64,000 nt of DNA from Herminiimonas contaminans. Lineage in GTDB: Bacteria; Pseudomonadota; Gammaproteobacteria; Burkholderiales; Burkholderiaceae_D. This document shows, piece by piece, positions 1 through 9,156 of the stretch; the first letter of the stretch is position 1, and the number at the start of each line of letters is the position of its first letter. The notes below the pieces were generated by a model. It saw only the letters and a list, made by a program, of their open reading frames with translations. It ran no database searches and had not been told where the DNA came from. Location of the stretch: positions 62,001 to 126,000 of the forward strand of contig NZ_JADOEL010000010.1 of NCBI RefSeq assembly GCF_015645465.1, read 5' to 3'. The translations under genes and the position numbers were made by a program.

Positions 1-42
1 CGGCGAATTTTTCTTTTCGCTACCCGCGTTACGGTCATTCAT
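1..42 (-). CDS. 5' fragment of an unidentified gene
   Basis: An ATG at 42 on the minus strand opens a frame that runs off the left edge (14 codons, MNDRNAGSEKKNSP). It is preceded by a good AAGGAAAG ribosome binding site. It follows lipA in the same direction and may be cotranscribed with it. Too little is visible to name the product. Confidence 0.55.
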   Translation of the reverse strand, partial: MNDRNAGSEKKNSP

Positions 43-101
43 TGTTACTTTCCTTCTTCCCTGATATTTAACCGCGTTGCGGGTTGCTGAGTTATTTCGA
101 T

Positions 102-1097
102 TTACTTGTTAACGACATCGTTGAGTGCGGTGGTCACGCCATGTGCCTGCTGGTCGGCATGGTAAGAGCTGCGTACCATCGCGCCGACAGCTGCGTGTGC
201 GAAGCCCATTTTGTAGGCTTCTTCTTCATACATTTTGAAGGTGTCAGGGTGCACGTAACGGCGCACTGGCAAGTGGTCGCCGCTAGGCATCAGATACTGG
301 CCGATGGTGAGCATGTCGACATCGTGGGCGCGCATGTCGCGCATGACTTGCAGCACTTCTTCATCGGTCTCGCCGAGGCCGACCATGATGCCGGATTTGG
401 TAGGTGTGTTTGGATGCTGCGCCTTGAAGCGTTTCAACAGGTTCAGCGAGTATTCGTAATCGGAACCTGGACGCGCTTCCTTGTACAGGCGCGGTGCGGT
501 TTCCAGATTGTGGTTCATCACATCCGGTGGTGCTGCATTCAGGATTTCCAGCGCACGATCCATGCGACCGCGGAAGTCAGGTACCAGGATTTCAATACGG
601 GTGTTCGGCGACAGTTCGCGTACCCGGCGTATGCATTCGGCAAAGTGACCGGCACCGCCGTCGCGCAAGTCGTCACGATCGACGGATGTAATCACCACGT
701 AATTCAGGCGCAGCGCAGCGATGGTCTTGGCCAGGTTCTCTGGTTCATTGACGTCGAGCGGGTCCGGGCGGCCGTGGCCGACATCGCAGAACGGGCAGCG
801 ACGGGTGCACTTGTCACCCATGATCATGAAGGTTGCAGTGCCTTTGCCGAAGCATTCGCCGATGTTAGGGCAGCTGGCTTCCTCGCACACGGTGACGAGG
901 TTGTTGGCACGCAGGATGTCTTTGATTTCGTAGAAGCGGGTGGATGGCGAAGCAGCTTTGACACGTATCCAGTCGGGCTTGGGCAGGCGCTCCATCGGTA
1001 TCACCTTGATCGGGATACGTACGGTTTTGGCGGCGCCCTTTTGCTTTTCGCTAGGGTTGTATGCAGGCGTTACGGCTGGATTTGTCTCGGTAGTCAT
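102..1097 (-). CDS. lipA: Lipoyl synthase
   Basis: This radical SAM enzyme inserts two sulfurs into protein-bound octanoyl groups to make lipoate. The 331-residue protein shows the auxiliary cluster ligands C71, C76 and C82 ([12 protein letters not shown]), the radical SAM motif C97-x3-C101-x2-C104 (CTRRCPFC), and the C-terminal RSSYHA (309-314) whose serine ligates the auxiliary cluster. Length is normal; the first 40 residues are a variable extension. It lies downstream of lipB in the same direction, with a 136-nt gap, so the two sequential steps of lipoate assembly are adjacent. Confidence 0.97.
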   Translation of the reverse strand: MTTETNPAVTPAYNPSEKQKGAAKTVRIPIKVIPMERLPKPDWIRVKAASPSTRFYEIKDILRANNLVTVCEEASCPNIGECFGKGTATFMIMGDKCTRRCPFCDVGHGRPDPLDVNEPENLAKTIAALRLNYVVITSVDRDDLRDGGAGHFAECIRRVRELSPNTRIEILVPDFRGRMDRALEILNAAPPDVMNHNLETAPRLYKEARPGSDYEYSLNLLKRFKAQHPNTPTKSGIMVGLGETDEEVLQVMRDMRAHDVDMLTIGQYLMPSGDHLPVRRYVHPDTFKMYEEEAYKMGFAHAAVGAMVRSSYHADQQAHGVTTALNDVVNK

Positions 1098-1233
1098 CAG
1101 GCTGGTCGCTTTATGTCAGTCGCCCTTATGTCAGCGCCGGGTAACAGTGCTGGCTAAGGACGCGTGGCGCCGACGTTCGTCATTGCCACGATAAAAATAA
1201 TGGTGCTACGGGTAATGCGGTGTTGCTGCCGGT

Positions 1234-1890
1234 CTAACGCGACAGGCTTTTGCTTAATCTGTCTGCCAGTGCGTTTTGCACTTCAGATAATGTTGCCTGC
1301 GCGCCCAGGCTTTGCATATCGATGGTAGCCAGGTCTTCATAACCGCAGGGATTGATCCAGGTAAACGGGGTCAGATCCATCGCAACATTCAGCGAAACGC
1401 CGTGATACGTGCAACCGTTGCCACGTATCTTCAGGCCCAGTGCAGCGATTTTGGCGCCTTGTGCCGGTCCGTCCGACATATAGATGCCGGGCGCGCCGGG
1501 TTTGCGCTCGCAGGCAAGATTATACGCCGCCAGCGTATCGATCACAGCCTGTTCGATTTTATTCACCAGTTCCCTGGCAAAGAGGCGGGCATCGGCCTTG
1601 TGACGGCGCAAATCCAGTAGCAAATAGATAACAACCTGACCCGGGCCGTGATAAGTGACTTCGCCGCCACGGTCGGTTTCGACGACAGGGATGTCGTGCG
1701 GGTCCAGCACATGTGAGGGGTCGGCGGCCAGTCCGAGGGTGAAGACGGGCGGGTGCTCGACTATCCACAGTTCGTCGGCGGTCGCCACCGTACGCGCATC
1801 GGTGAATGCACGCATGGCGGCAAAGGTGGTGGCGTAATCCTCCAGCCCGCGTTGCAGGACCAAGGGTTGGTGTGGCACGGACAGGTCCAC
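1234..1890 (-). CDS. lipB: Octanoyl-[ACP]:protein N-octanoyltransferase
   Basis: LipB transfers octanoate from acyl carrier protein to lipoyl domains, giving the substrate for LipA. The 218-residue protein has the family motif [12 protein letters not shown] (74-85), the catalytic lysine K147 in AKIAALG and the acyl-carrying cysteine C182 in NPCGY. The start lies 4 nt from the end of the upstream YbeD-like gene, so the two are probably translated from one message. Nothing is missing. Confidence 0.96.
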   Translation of the reverse strand: MDLSVPHQPLVLQRGLEDYATTFAAMRAFTDARTVATADELWIVEHPPVFTLGLAADPSHVLDPHDIPVVETDRGGEVTYHGPGQVVIYLLLDLRRHKADARLFARELVNKIEQAVIDTLAAYNLACERKPGAPGIYMSDGPAQGAKIAALGLKIRGNGCTYHGVSLNVAMDLTPFTWINPCGYEDLATIDMQSLGAQATLSEVQNALADRLSKSLSR

Positions 1891-1894
1891 GGGA

Positions 1895-2191
1895 TTACAG
1901 GACGTACTTCACCATAGGGTGCGACGACAGGGCGCGATACAGATTGTCGAGTTGCTCGCGGCTGGTGGCGCGCACGGTAATCGTCAGCGACAGATAGTTG
2001 CCGGCTGAAGAAGGGCGTTGCGCTACGCGGCCTTCGTGGAATTCCGGATCGTGGATGGTGACGACTTCGATAATAGTCGGGACGAATTGATCGTGCGTCA
2101 GGCCCATGACTTTGATAGGGAAGTCGCTTGGATACTCGATCAGGTTTTCCATCGGATCGACTGCATCAGTTGGTTTGCTTGGTTCTGTCAT
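1895..2191 (-). CDS. YbeD/DUF493 family protein
   Basis: A 98-residue protein matching the DUF493 (YbeD) family, a small ferredoxin-like fold protein that sits beside lipB in many proteobacteria. Recognisable segments are the [11 protein letters not shown] start of the fold and the conserved KYVL terminus. A short acidic N-terminus precedes the domain. No enzyme activity is known for the family; its constant linkage to lipB suggests a role linked to lipoylation, but that is inference. It sits between the transaminase gene and lipB on the same strand. Confidence 0.85.
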   Translation of the reverse strand: MTEPSKPTDAVDPMENLIEYPSDFPIKVMGLTHDQFVPTIIEVVTIHDPEFHEGRVAQRPSSAGNYLSLTITVRATSREQLDNLYRALSSHPMVKYVL

Positions 2192-2249
2192 AGTGGGCTA
2201 CTTTTAAGTTGTCATTTGTTCCAGCAACATAGTGTTGTCGGACTGCATT

Positions 2250-3101
2250 TCAGGCAAATTTGGCATCCTGATATGCCTTGTATAGTTGTTTATAAATGGG
2301 GCCGGGTTGCCCGTTTGCTATGGCCTGGCCGTCTATGGAGATGACAGGCAAGACTTCCTTGGATGCCGACGACAAGAGTACTTCGTCAGCGGTAAATACT
2401 TCATCGCGGCTGATGCGGCGCGACTCGAACGGAATATTGTTCGCCGCGCATAACTCTTCCATCAAGCCGTAACGTATGCCTTCCAGGATCAAATTATCTC
2501 TGGGCGGACCCGACAGTATACCTTGTCTGACTATCCAGACATTGGAGGCCGATCCTTCGGTCAAAAAACCATCGCGGAACTGGATGGATTCATTGGCATC
2601 GTGTTCCGCTGCATTTTGCGCAGCCAGCACGTTGCCCAGCAGCGAGATGGATTTGATTTCGCAATGTAGCCAGCGTTTGTCTTCCATCGAGACACAAGCC
2701 ACGCCATGGGTGCGTACCTGCTCGGATGGAGGTGTGAGCGGATTCGCCATGATGAATACCGTAGGCGTCAATTCCACATTCGGGAAGGCATGCGCACGTT
2801 TCGCTACACCGCGCGTCACCTGTATATACGCCAGCTGATCCGGCGTGCTTGCCGCTGTCGCTACGCGCGTGACTAGCGCCAGCCACTCCTCTTCGGTATG
2901 CGGGTTGTTGATGCCGATGGCGGCCAGGCCGCGGGACAGCCGCGCCAGGTGTTGTTGTGGCCGGAATGGTTTGCGGGCGTAAATGGGTATGACTTCGTAG
3001 ATGCCGTCGCCAAAAATAAAGCCCCGGTCCAATACAGATATTTGGGCTTCGGAGAGAGGCGTCATACTGCCGTTCAGGTAGACGAGGGGATCGTGGTCCA
3101 T
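2250..3101 (-). CDS. dat: D-amino acid transaminase (class IV PLP enzyme)
   Basis: The 283-residue protein is a fold-type IV aminotransferase. The Schiff-base lysine is K150 (CEIKSISLL), and the cofactor-phosphate region is TEGSASN (181-187). The DRGFIFGDGIYEV segment (25-37) is typical of the D-alanine/branched-chain group. Placement between a PBP5-type D,D-carboxypeptidase gene and ybeD-lipB suggests a D-alanine/D-glutamate role, feeding or recycling peptidoglycan amino acids. A branched-chain or aminodeoxychorismate lyase activity cannot be excluded from sequence alone. Confidence 0.85.
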   Translation of the reverse strand: MDHDPLVYLNGSMTPLSEAQISVLDRGFIFGDGIYEVIPIYARKPFRPQQHLARLSRGLAAIGINNPHTEEEWLALVTRVATAASTPDQLAYIQVTRGVAKRAHAFPNVELTPTVFIMANPLTPPSEQVRTHGVACVSMEDKRWLHCEIKSISLLGNVLAAQNAAEHDANESIQFRDGFLTEGSASNVWIVRQGILSGPPRDNLILEGIRYGLMEELCAANNIPFESRRISRDEVFTADEVLLSSASKEVLPVISIDGQAIANGQPGPIYKQLYKAYQDAKFA

Positions 3102-3197
3102 GTCACCATTCCTTCAGTGGGGAGAACCCAATTCTGGCACAAACCCCGGACCGGCGGTGCCTTGCCTACAGATGTTGACGGACGGCATGCTTGCGCC

Positions 3198-3238
3198 AAA
3201 CAAAAACGGCAGGGTCAACCGAAGTTGAGCCTGCCGTT
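3198..3238 (-). terminator. Rho-independent terminator of the dacA-like gene
   Basis: A 9-bp perfect outer stem (AACGGCAGG at 3205-3213 with CCTGCCGTT at 3230-3238) has an inner TCAA/TTGA extension. Read on the minus strand it is followed by TTTTTGTTTG. It lies 46 nt after the carboxypeptidase stop and before the transaminase gene, so these two genes probably have separate transcripts. Confidence 0.85.
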
Positions 3239-3284
3239 ATTGTGACGTGAGGATCAGGCCTCACGCCGCGTAAGCATCAGTGGA

Positions 3285-4433
3285 TTAGTGCACCCACAAG
3301 CGGATCGAATCCAGCGCGCGACCGAAGAGGCCAGCCTGTCCGACTTGTTCCAGCGCCAGGACAGGTAATTCGGAAACCACTTTGCCGTCAGCCGACATGA
3401 CCTTGATGGTGCCGACCTGGCTGTTTTTGTCGATAGGTGCAACCAGTGGGTCCTTGCGTGCCAGTACTGGTTTCATCGAATTGGCGACGCCTTTAGGGAC
3501 GGTCACGTAGACGTCACGGGTGAAGCCGATCTTGACGGTGTTTTGTGTGCCTTTCCAGACATTCGGAGTGGCGATAGGCTCGTTCTTCGCGTACAGCTTG
3601 ACGGTGTCGAAGTTGAGGAAACCCCAGTTCAGCAGTTTTTGGCTTTCCTGGGCACGAGCCTGGTCGGAAATGGTGCCGAGTACGACCGAGATCAGGCGGC
3701 GTTCGCCGGTGCCGTTAGGACGTTTGGCGGTTGAGATCAGGCAGTAACCAGCGCCCTGGGTGTAACCGGTTTTCATGCCGTCTACGGTCGGGTCCAGCCA
3801 CAGCAGGCGGTTGCGGTTAGGTTGCTTGATGTTGTTGTAGGTATATTCTTTGGTCGAATAAATCTTGTAGAACTCAGGGTGATCGTTGATCAGGTGCGAC
3901 GCCAGTACCGACAGGTCACGTGCGGTCGAGTAGTTGCTGGCGCTAGGCAGGCCGTGCGGGTTGGCGAAGTGGGTGGACTTCATGCCCATGCGTTCGGCTT
4001 CGCGGTTCATCAGCGCGACGAAGGCATCTTCGGTACCGGCAACGGCTTCGGCGATTGCTACCGCAGCGTCATTGCCGGATTGCACGATCAGGCCGTACAG
4101 CAAGTCATTTACTTTGACTGGTACGCGCGGTTCGATAAACATTTTCGAGCTGCTCGGATCCACTTTCCACGCATTGGTGGAAATCGTGATCATTTGGTTC
4201 AGGTCCAGTTTTTTGTCCTGGATTGCGGTGAAGGCTACATACGCAGTCATCAGTTTTGTCAGCGATGCCGGTTCAATACGCATATCAGGTTCATTCGATG
4301 CCAGTACCTGGTTGCTGGTTGCATCCAGCAGTAACCACGATTTGGCGGCAATGGTAGGCGACGGAACACTTTGGGCAAAAGCGGAGGAAAGCGATAGGAC
4401 GGTAGCAGCGATAGCCGCAAGTAATTTTTTCAT
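3285..4433 (-). CDS. dacA: D-alanyl-D-alanine carboxypeptidase (PBP5/6 type, S11)
   Basis: This periplasmic low-molecular-weight penicillin-binding protein trims the terminal D-Ala from muropeptides. The 382 residues contain a cleavable signal peptide (about 1-20, ending AFA-QS), the SxxK active site S57-LTK60, the SGN motif at 119-121 and KTG at 221-223. The C-terminal region (about 290-382) matches the PBP5 C-terminal beta domain, and the final DSIRLWV-like segment resembles the amphipathic membrane anchor. Length is normal. The symbol could equally be dacC. Confidence 0.93.
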   Translation of the reverse strand: MKKLLAAIAATVLSLSSAFAQSVPSPTIAAKSWLLLDATSNQVLASNEPDMRIEPASLTKLMTAYVAFTAIQDKKLDLNQMITISTNAWKVDPSSSKMFIEPRVPVKVNDLLYGLIVQSGNDAAVAIAEAVAGTEDAFVALMNREAERMGMKSTHFANPHGLPSASNYSTARDLSVLASHLINDHPEFYKIYSTKEYTYNNIKQPNRNRLLWLDPTVDGMKTGYTQGAGYCLISTAKRPNGTGERRLISVVLGTISDQARAQESQKLLNWGFLNFDTVKLYAKNEPIATPNVWKGTQNTVKIGFTRDVYVTVPKGVANSMKPVLARKDPLVAPIDKNSQVGTIKVMSADGKVVSELPVLALEQVGQAGLFGRALDSIRLWVH

Positions 4434-4554
4434 TGGACTCTGTGGTGGATGCCCGCGTACAAATGCGGGCTTCGATTTGGAAAAGTTATCGGATTATAGC
4501 GCTGCGCGTGCTGCAGATCGATCACGCAAGATGAATGTTTATCAATGCGGCAGC

Positions 4555-5181
4555 TTAGCGCGGCCACACTTCGACAACGTGATTCTTGATATGTTGCAGT
4601 TTGCGATTAAAAAAGTGATCGCAGCCTGGAACCACCAATACAGGCAGGTCTTGCGGACGTGCCCATTCAAATACATTGGTTAGCGGGATGGTTTCATCCT
4701 GCTCGCCGTGGATCAGGATAGTCCCGGCCGGAACCGTAGGCAGCGGCCATTTGCCGGCGGCGGTGCCGACCAGTACCAGGCGCTCGGCGGAGCGGCCTTG
4801 TTCTTCCAGGCGTTTTTGCAATTGCGCCTGGACGAAGGTGCCGAAAGAAAAGCCGGACAGCGCAAATGGCAGTTCCGGATATTTTTCTTGTGCATACGCT
4901 AACAGTTGCGCCATGTCGTCGGTTTCACCTGCGCCACCATCGTGTACGCCGCCGGATGCACCGACGCCGCGGAAATTCATGCGGAAGGCGGCATAGCCGA
5001 GTGTGACGAAGGAGCGCACCAGCGTGTGCACGACTTTGTTATCCATGGTGCCGCCATACAGCGGGTGCGGATGGGCGACCAGCGCGAAGCCGCGTGGGGT
5101 ATCCGTGGCTGGCAGGTCGAGGGCGCATTCCAGCGTACCGGCGATGCCGTCCAGCGTGAAGTATTGTGTTTGTGCGTTCAT
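4555..5181 (-). CDS. Alpha/beta hydrolase
   Basis: A 208-residue alpha/beta hydrolase without a signal peptide, so cytoplasmic. The nucleophile elbow is GFSFG (110-114, Ser112). Oxyanion-side HPHPLYGGTMDNKV (37-50) and NFRGVGASGG (69-78) match the COG2945 type of small hydrolase. The acid lies in HGEQDETIPL and the catalytic histidine in PGCDHFF near the C-terminus. Substrate is unknown; serine esterase or short dienelactone hydrolase-like activity is the general expectation. Confidence 0.85.
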   Translation of the reverse strand: MNAQTQYFTLDGIAGTLECALDLPATDTPRGFALVAHPHPLYGGTMDNKVVHTLVRSFVTLGYAAFRMNFRGVGASGGVHDGGAGETDDMAQLLAYAQEKYPELPFALSGFSFGTFVQAQLQKRLEEQGRSAERLVLVGTAAGKWPLPTVPAGTILIHGEQDETIPLTNVFEWARPQDLPVLVVPGCDHFFNRKLQHIKNHVVEVWPR

Positions 5182-5242
5182 GACGTATAGCGTATGAATG
5201 GGATGGAGGCAGCCGCGCAGATCGTGCGCAGCATGCCGGGTT

Positions 5243-5563
5243 TCAGATTTTCAGACGTTCAACAACTTTGCCGCCAACCAGATGGACGTCGATGATTTCA
5301 TCAAGGTCTTCATTGTCGACATAGGTGTACCAGGTGCCTTGCGGATAGATCACGATGACCGGGCCTTCTTCACAGCGACCGAGGCAACCGGACTGGTTGA
5401 CGCGGACTTCGCCACTGCGGCTAAGGCCCAGCTCCTTGACGCGTGCCTTCAGGTGCTTTTGTGCGGCATGCGCACCGCGTTCGGCGCAGCACTCGCGACC
5501 ATCGTCGCGCTGATTCATGCAAATGAATAAGTGTTGGCCAAAAAACTGTTTGTTTTCAGACAT
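5243..5563 (-). CDS. Thioredoxin-like [2Fe-2S] ferredoxin
   Basis: The protein (106 residues from the ATG at 5563) matches the small stand-alone thioredoxin-fold 2Fe-2S proteins related to the NuoE/HoxE C-terminal domain. The cluster ligands should be the cysteines in HLFICMNQRDDGREC and in SGCLGRC. It probably carries electrons; the partner cannot be inferred. An in-frame upstream ATG at 5590 would add nine residues, and neither start has a convincing ribosome binding site. The neighbouring hydrolase lies 61 nt downstream on the same strand. Confidence 0.82.
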   Translation of the reverse strand: MSENKQFFGQHLFICMNQRDDGRECCAERGAHAAQKHLKARVKELGLSRSGEVRVNQSGCLGRCEEGPVIVIYPQGTWYTYVDNEDLDEIIDVHLVGGKVVERLKI

Positions 5564-5615
5564 GAGGGGAATATGAGGCGTGATCTGCATTAAAGACCAA
5601 GATGATACACCCCTG

Positions 5616-6770
5616 TCATTTTCGCTTCACGCGATGACTGGAATGCAGTAGGAACCACAAGGCGGCAAATGGCCAGAACAGCGACAGGAATTGCGCAGCA
5701 CCGTTGAAGTTGAGGAATTTGCCCTGTACCCAGGTTTCCAGCGTGGCAATGAAGTAAGGATTGGCCGGAGCAATGTTGACGACTATCAGGCCTGCGATCA
5801 ATAAGCCAGCCGCAGCGCGTCGCTGATGGGTGCGCGACAGGAAAGCCAGGCCGGTCAGCAAGGCCAGTCCCAGCAGCAAGCCACCTTGTGCGCCCGGTGT
5901 CATCCAGGCAAAGGCCGCATCCGGACTAAAGAAGATGGCGGTAGCCAGCCCTTTGACCGCGAGTGCTGCCAGCAACAGGAGTAGCAGGAGGACGACACGC
6001 GGTGCCTTGTCGCGCAGCATGCAGGCGAGCGCCAGCAAGGCTCCGGCAACACCACAGGCGGTAATGATGGCTTCGGTCAGCCAGTACTGTTCGACTGTAA
6101 GTTGTACGCCATTGCGCAAGAAGCTACCGAGGTCGATAGGTGTGGCCAGCCATTCCGATAACCAGTCGGACAGGATAGGGAAGAGCTGACCCTGGCCGAA
6201 TAAATAACTTTGCGGATAAATTTGCGCCAGCGGCCAAAGTGCAAAAATAGTCAGGCCACGGCTGGCTTCTGCCGTGAACCAGCGCTGCCGGATATGGCGC
6301 AGGCGGCTACGCTCCAGTACCAGGTGGCTGCTGGCGACACCTATGATGGCGCCGATTAATGCTCCGCAACTATTGGTCAGTAAATCCAGGTTGGAGGCCA
6401 CGCGGCTGGGTAAATAAGCTTGGGTTGCTTCCATCGCACCAGACAAGACGATGCCGAGCAGGGTGGCGAGCAATAACGCACCAAAGCGGCGTACCTGCGG
6501 ATACAGCGCATACACCGCCAGGATGCCGAGCGGAATATAACCGAGGATATTGGTCAGCAGGTCAAATCCGGTCCAGTAACGCGGCGGGATGGTCGCCAGG
6601 AAGTAAGTTTGCAGCGGGATGCCGACGTCCTGCCAGCCAGTGAATGGAAACAGGCTCGCATAAACAATCAGGAATAGATAAGCCAGCAAGCCACCGCGTG
6701 AAAACGTCGATGCTTGCGGTAGTGGCGCTGGTGCCGGGATTATTTTTTCGTCGCTACTGTTGATAACCAT
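5616..6770 (-). CDS. VanZ-like multi-spanning membrane protein
   Basis: A 384-residue integral membrane protein. Residues about 25-150 resemble VanZ-like domains (FPFTGW, the DLLTNILGYIPLGIL segment, ATQAYLPSR and SNLDLLTNSCGALIGA). A second hydrophobic half (about 220-380) has further predicted spans. It overlaps the end of the upstream lipoprotein gene by 31 nt and closes the Mce-type transport operon. No enzymatic function is established for VanZ-like proteins in this context; I infer a role linked to the transporter only from position. Confidence 0.8.
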   Translation of the reverse strand: MVINSSDEKIIPAPAPLPQASTFSRGGLLAYLFLIVYASLFPFTGWQDVGIPLQTYFLATIPPRYWTGFDLLTNILGYIPLGILAVYALYPQVRRFGALLLATLLGIVLSGAMEATQAYLPSRVASNLDLLTNSCGALIGAIIGVASSHLVLERSRLRHIRQRWFTAEASRGLTIFALWPLAQIYPQSYLFGQGQLFPILSDWLSEWLATPIDLGSFLRNGVQLTVEQYWLTEAIITACGVAGALLALACMLRDKAPRVVLLLLLLLAALAVKGLATAIFFSPDAAFAWMTPGAQGGLLLGLALLTGLAFLSRTHQRRAAAGLLIAGLIVVNIAPANPYFIATLETWVQGKFLNFNGAAQFLSLFWPFAALWFLLHSSHRVKRK

Positions 6771-7345
6771 GCTGCTATTTCATTAATGATGTCATCGCTG
6801 GCTGCTGCCAGTGCTGCTGCGCCGCCTTGTGCATCTGCGCTCGCAGTTGGCAGCTGTCGACTAAACATTTTTTGCGCACGCAAATTGCGGCCATCAAACA
6901 ATGACGCGCGCATTGCGATCGATATCGTGCTGTGCTGCGCGCTATCAAATGACTGGGAAAAATCATCGAGCTCTATACGCAGTATCGGCAAGTTCGCTGC
7001 GCCATTATCCGCCGGAACCACGATGCCGCCTGCTTGCGACAAGCGTGTTTTCAATCTTTGCTCGAGCAATTCGGCTGGCGGCATCGCCCACTGGCTGCCT
7101 GCATACGGGCGTGGTTGCTGGCCGTTCGCGTAATTGAGACGGTAAAACATCATCGGCGTGTCCAGCCAGCTAGGCGCTACCACATCGGCAACGCTGATGG
7201 CTGGCAGGTTCGCGTTCTGCGTCGCCTGTGCTTTAAGCGGGCCGAGGTCATACAGTGCGGGTGCGGATGTATTACCAACACAACCAGCGAGCACGGCGCT
7301 GCTTGCCAGTGCAAGTGTTATCAGTAGTCTGCGAGCGATCGTCAT
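6740..7345 (-). CDS. PqiC-like ABC transport auxiliary lipoprotein
   Basis: The 201-residue protein begins with a lipoprotein signal peptide ending in the lipobox LAGC (Cys21). The mature part matches the ABC-type transport auxiliary lipoprotein family (PqiC/YmbA): ALYDLGPL near the start, then ISVADVVAPSWLDTPMM and an RIELDDFSQSF segment. Such lipoproteins work at the outer membrane end of PqiB/MlaD-type lipid conduits. Here it follows the mlaD-like gene by 23 nt, in the place where canonical mla operons have mlaC-mlaB. Confidence 0.87.
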   Translation of the reverse strand: MTIARRLLITLALASSAVLAGCVGNTSAPALYDLGPLKAQATQNANLPAISVADVVAPSWLDTPMMFYRLNYANGQQPRPYAGSQWAMPPAELLEQRLKTRLSQAGGIVVPADNGAANLPILRIELDDFSQSFDSAQHSTISIAMRASLFDGRNLRAQKMFSRQLPTASADAQGGAAALAAASDDIINEIAAWLSTVATKK

Positions 7346-7368
7346 CTTGGCTATCCTTGGCAGTGATC

Positions 7369-8283
7369 TTATGGTGCTGGCGCACTGAAGCCGGCTTCAC
7401 CTGGGCCGGGTTGTATCCGGCCGGGGCCAAACAGTATGCCTTGTGGTCGCTGATTAAATGATTCCAGTGCGCGATTCAGTGAGCGCATCGAAGTACGGGT
7501 TTCATCTATTAATGGCGACGCCTGGTACTCGACTGTCGAAGCAGCAGAGCCAACCTTGCCTATGGTATCGCTGAAGCTGTCTATCGGGCCACCGGTTGCG
7601 TTCAGCTTGCTCGTGATTTGCGACGCTTCATCGGAGAAACGGTTGATCGAGTTGAGCGCGCTATCGGCTTTGTTGGCGAGGGCGGGTAGTTTATCCAGCG
7701 TCGGTTGCAGCTGTTGCGGGATTTTTTCTATCTTGTTAGCGGCGGCACTGACATCGCTGAATGCACCGAGTATGGTTTTCTGGCTTTCTTCAGACAACAT
7801 CCCATTGACCTTGGATGCCAGTTCTTCGGTTTGCTTCAGGATCGCCAGGCCACGTAGTTGCAGTGTGTCGAGCAGGCTGGCGCGCAAGGTGATGCGTGCC
7901 ACTTTGTTTTTCGACGAAGGCAGCAGCTCTGGTTGCGAGCCATCGTCATCCAGCTGTACGTAAGCGAGACCGGTCACGCCCTGATAGCTGAGCGTGGCAA
8001 AAGTGGAATGCGTAATCGGCGTGTCTTTGGAGACACTGAAACGGATCAGGATCTGTCCCGGTTTTTGCGGGTCGAACAAGACCGCATCGACGCGGCCGAC
8101 ATCCAGCCCGCGATAGCGCACGCCGGCCTGTGGATTCAGGCCCGGTACGGACAGGGTGGTGGCGATTTCATAAGGTACGCGTTCGACGCGATCACGATTG
8201 AACCAGAGTGCGATCAGCACCGCGGCGATCAACAGGACGATCGTGAAAATACCGGCCATTAATGCATGCGCTTTATTTTCCAT
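7369..8283 (-). CDS. MlaD/Mce-domain substrate-binding protein
   Basis: The 304-residue protein has one N-terminal membrane anchor (about 9-29) followed by an Mce/MlaD domain (about 38-115; GLNPQAGVRYRGLDVGRVDAV) and a long helical C-terminal part (about 130-290) typical of lipid-conduit-forming Mce proteins. It would sit in the inner membrane and project into the periplasm, binding phospholipid. The gene lies between the ATPase and the auxiliary lipoprotein. The longer C-terminus than E. coli MlaD resembles the Mce proteins that pair with PqiC-like lipoproteins. Confidence 0.88.
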   Translation of the reverse strand: MENKAHALMAGIFTIVLLIAAVLIALWFNRDRVERVPYEIATTLSVPGLNPQAGVRYRGLDVGRVDAVLFDPQKPGQILIRFSVSKDTPITHSTFATLSYQGVTGLAYVQLDDDGSQPELLPSSKNKVARITLRASLLDTLQLRGLAILKQTEELASKVNGMLSEESQKTILGAFSDVSAAANKIEKIPQQLQPTLDKLPALANKADSALNSINRFSDEASQITSKLNATGGPIDSFSDTIGKVGSAASTVEYQASPLIDETRTSMRSLNRALESFNQRPQGILFGPGRIQPGPGEAGFSAPAP

Positions 8284-8292
8284 AATTGATCT

Positions 8293-9156
8293 TTAGAGTG
8301 ATGACGACTCTCCTCCCTGGTTCTGCCCCGGTTTCTCGGGTAATGCTTCAAATGCGCGTTGTCCGCGTTCACCGCGGAAAAATGTTTCGATAAACGGATG
8401 CTTGAACTCGACGACCTTATCCGGCCTGCAATAGGCAATGATGTGTTTGTCTGCCAATACTGCTACCCGCGACGACAACGCAAACAAGGTATCGAGATCA
8501 TGGGTCACCATGACCACGGTCAGATGCATCTCGTCGCGCAATTCACGTATCAGGTTGACGAAGCTTTCTGATGCGTTTGGATCCAGTCCGGCGGTAGGCT
8601 CATCCAGGAACAATAGTTCCGGTTCCAGCGCCAATGCACGTGCCAGCGCGACCCGCTTGATCATGCCGCCGGATAAATCGGATGGCATCTTCAGTGCATG
8701 TTCCGGACCTATGCCCGCCATTTGCAGCTTCAGCAAAGCGGCATCGCGTATCAATTGTCTGGGTAGGACGCGCAATTCGCGCATAGGTTGCGCGACATTA
8801 TCAAAAACTGTCAGCGCCGAGAACAATGCACCCTGCTGGAACAGCATACCCCAGCGATTGCGTAATTGCTGCAGATGCTCTGCACTGATGCGATTAATGT
8901 CTTCACCAAATACGCGCACAGTGCCGCTGGCTGGCTGATTCAGCCCCAGCATCTGGCGCAGCAGCACGGTTTTGCCGGAGCCGGATCCACCCACCAGCGA
9001 AACGATTTCTCCCTGATTGATTTTCAGGCTCAGGTTTTCGTGCACCACCACATCGCCAAAGCGCGTGCTCAGATTATCGATTTCTATAATCGTTTGCGGA
9101 TTCTCCGCATGGTCATCCGTGCAGGCGGCCAGATTGGGATCGATTTCGGGCAGCAT
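8293..9156 (-). CDS. MlaF-like ABC transporter ATPase
   Basis: This 287-residue ATPase powers the Mce-type lipid transporter. Walker A is GGSGSGKT (56-63), the signature is LSGGMIKRVALARAL and Walker B is ELLFLDEPTAGLDP, followed by the H-loop in VMVTHDLDTL. The MIKR in the signature is characteristic of the MlaF group. Its ATG overlaps the stop of the permease gene (ATGA), indicating translational coupling. The first about 22 residues are an acidic extension of no known role. Confidence 0.92.
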   Translation of the reverse strand: MLPEIDPNLAACTDDHAENPQTIIEIDNLSTRFGDVVVHENLSLKINQGEIVSLVGGSGSGKTVLLRQMLGLNQPASGTVRVFGEDINRISAEHLQQLRNRWGMLFQQGALFSALTVFDNVAQPMRELRVLPRQLIRDAALLKLQMAGIGPEHALKMPSDLSGGMIKRVALARALALEPELLFLDEPTAGLDPNASESFVNLIRELRDEMHLTVVMVTHDLDTLFALSSRVAVLADKHIIAYCRPDKVVEFKHPFIETFFRGERGQRAFEALPEKPGQNQGGESSSL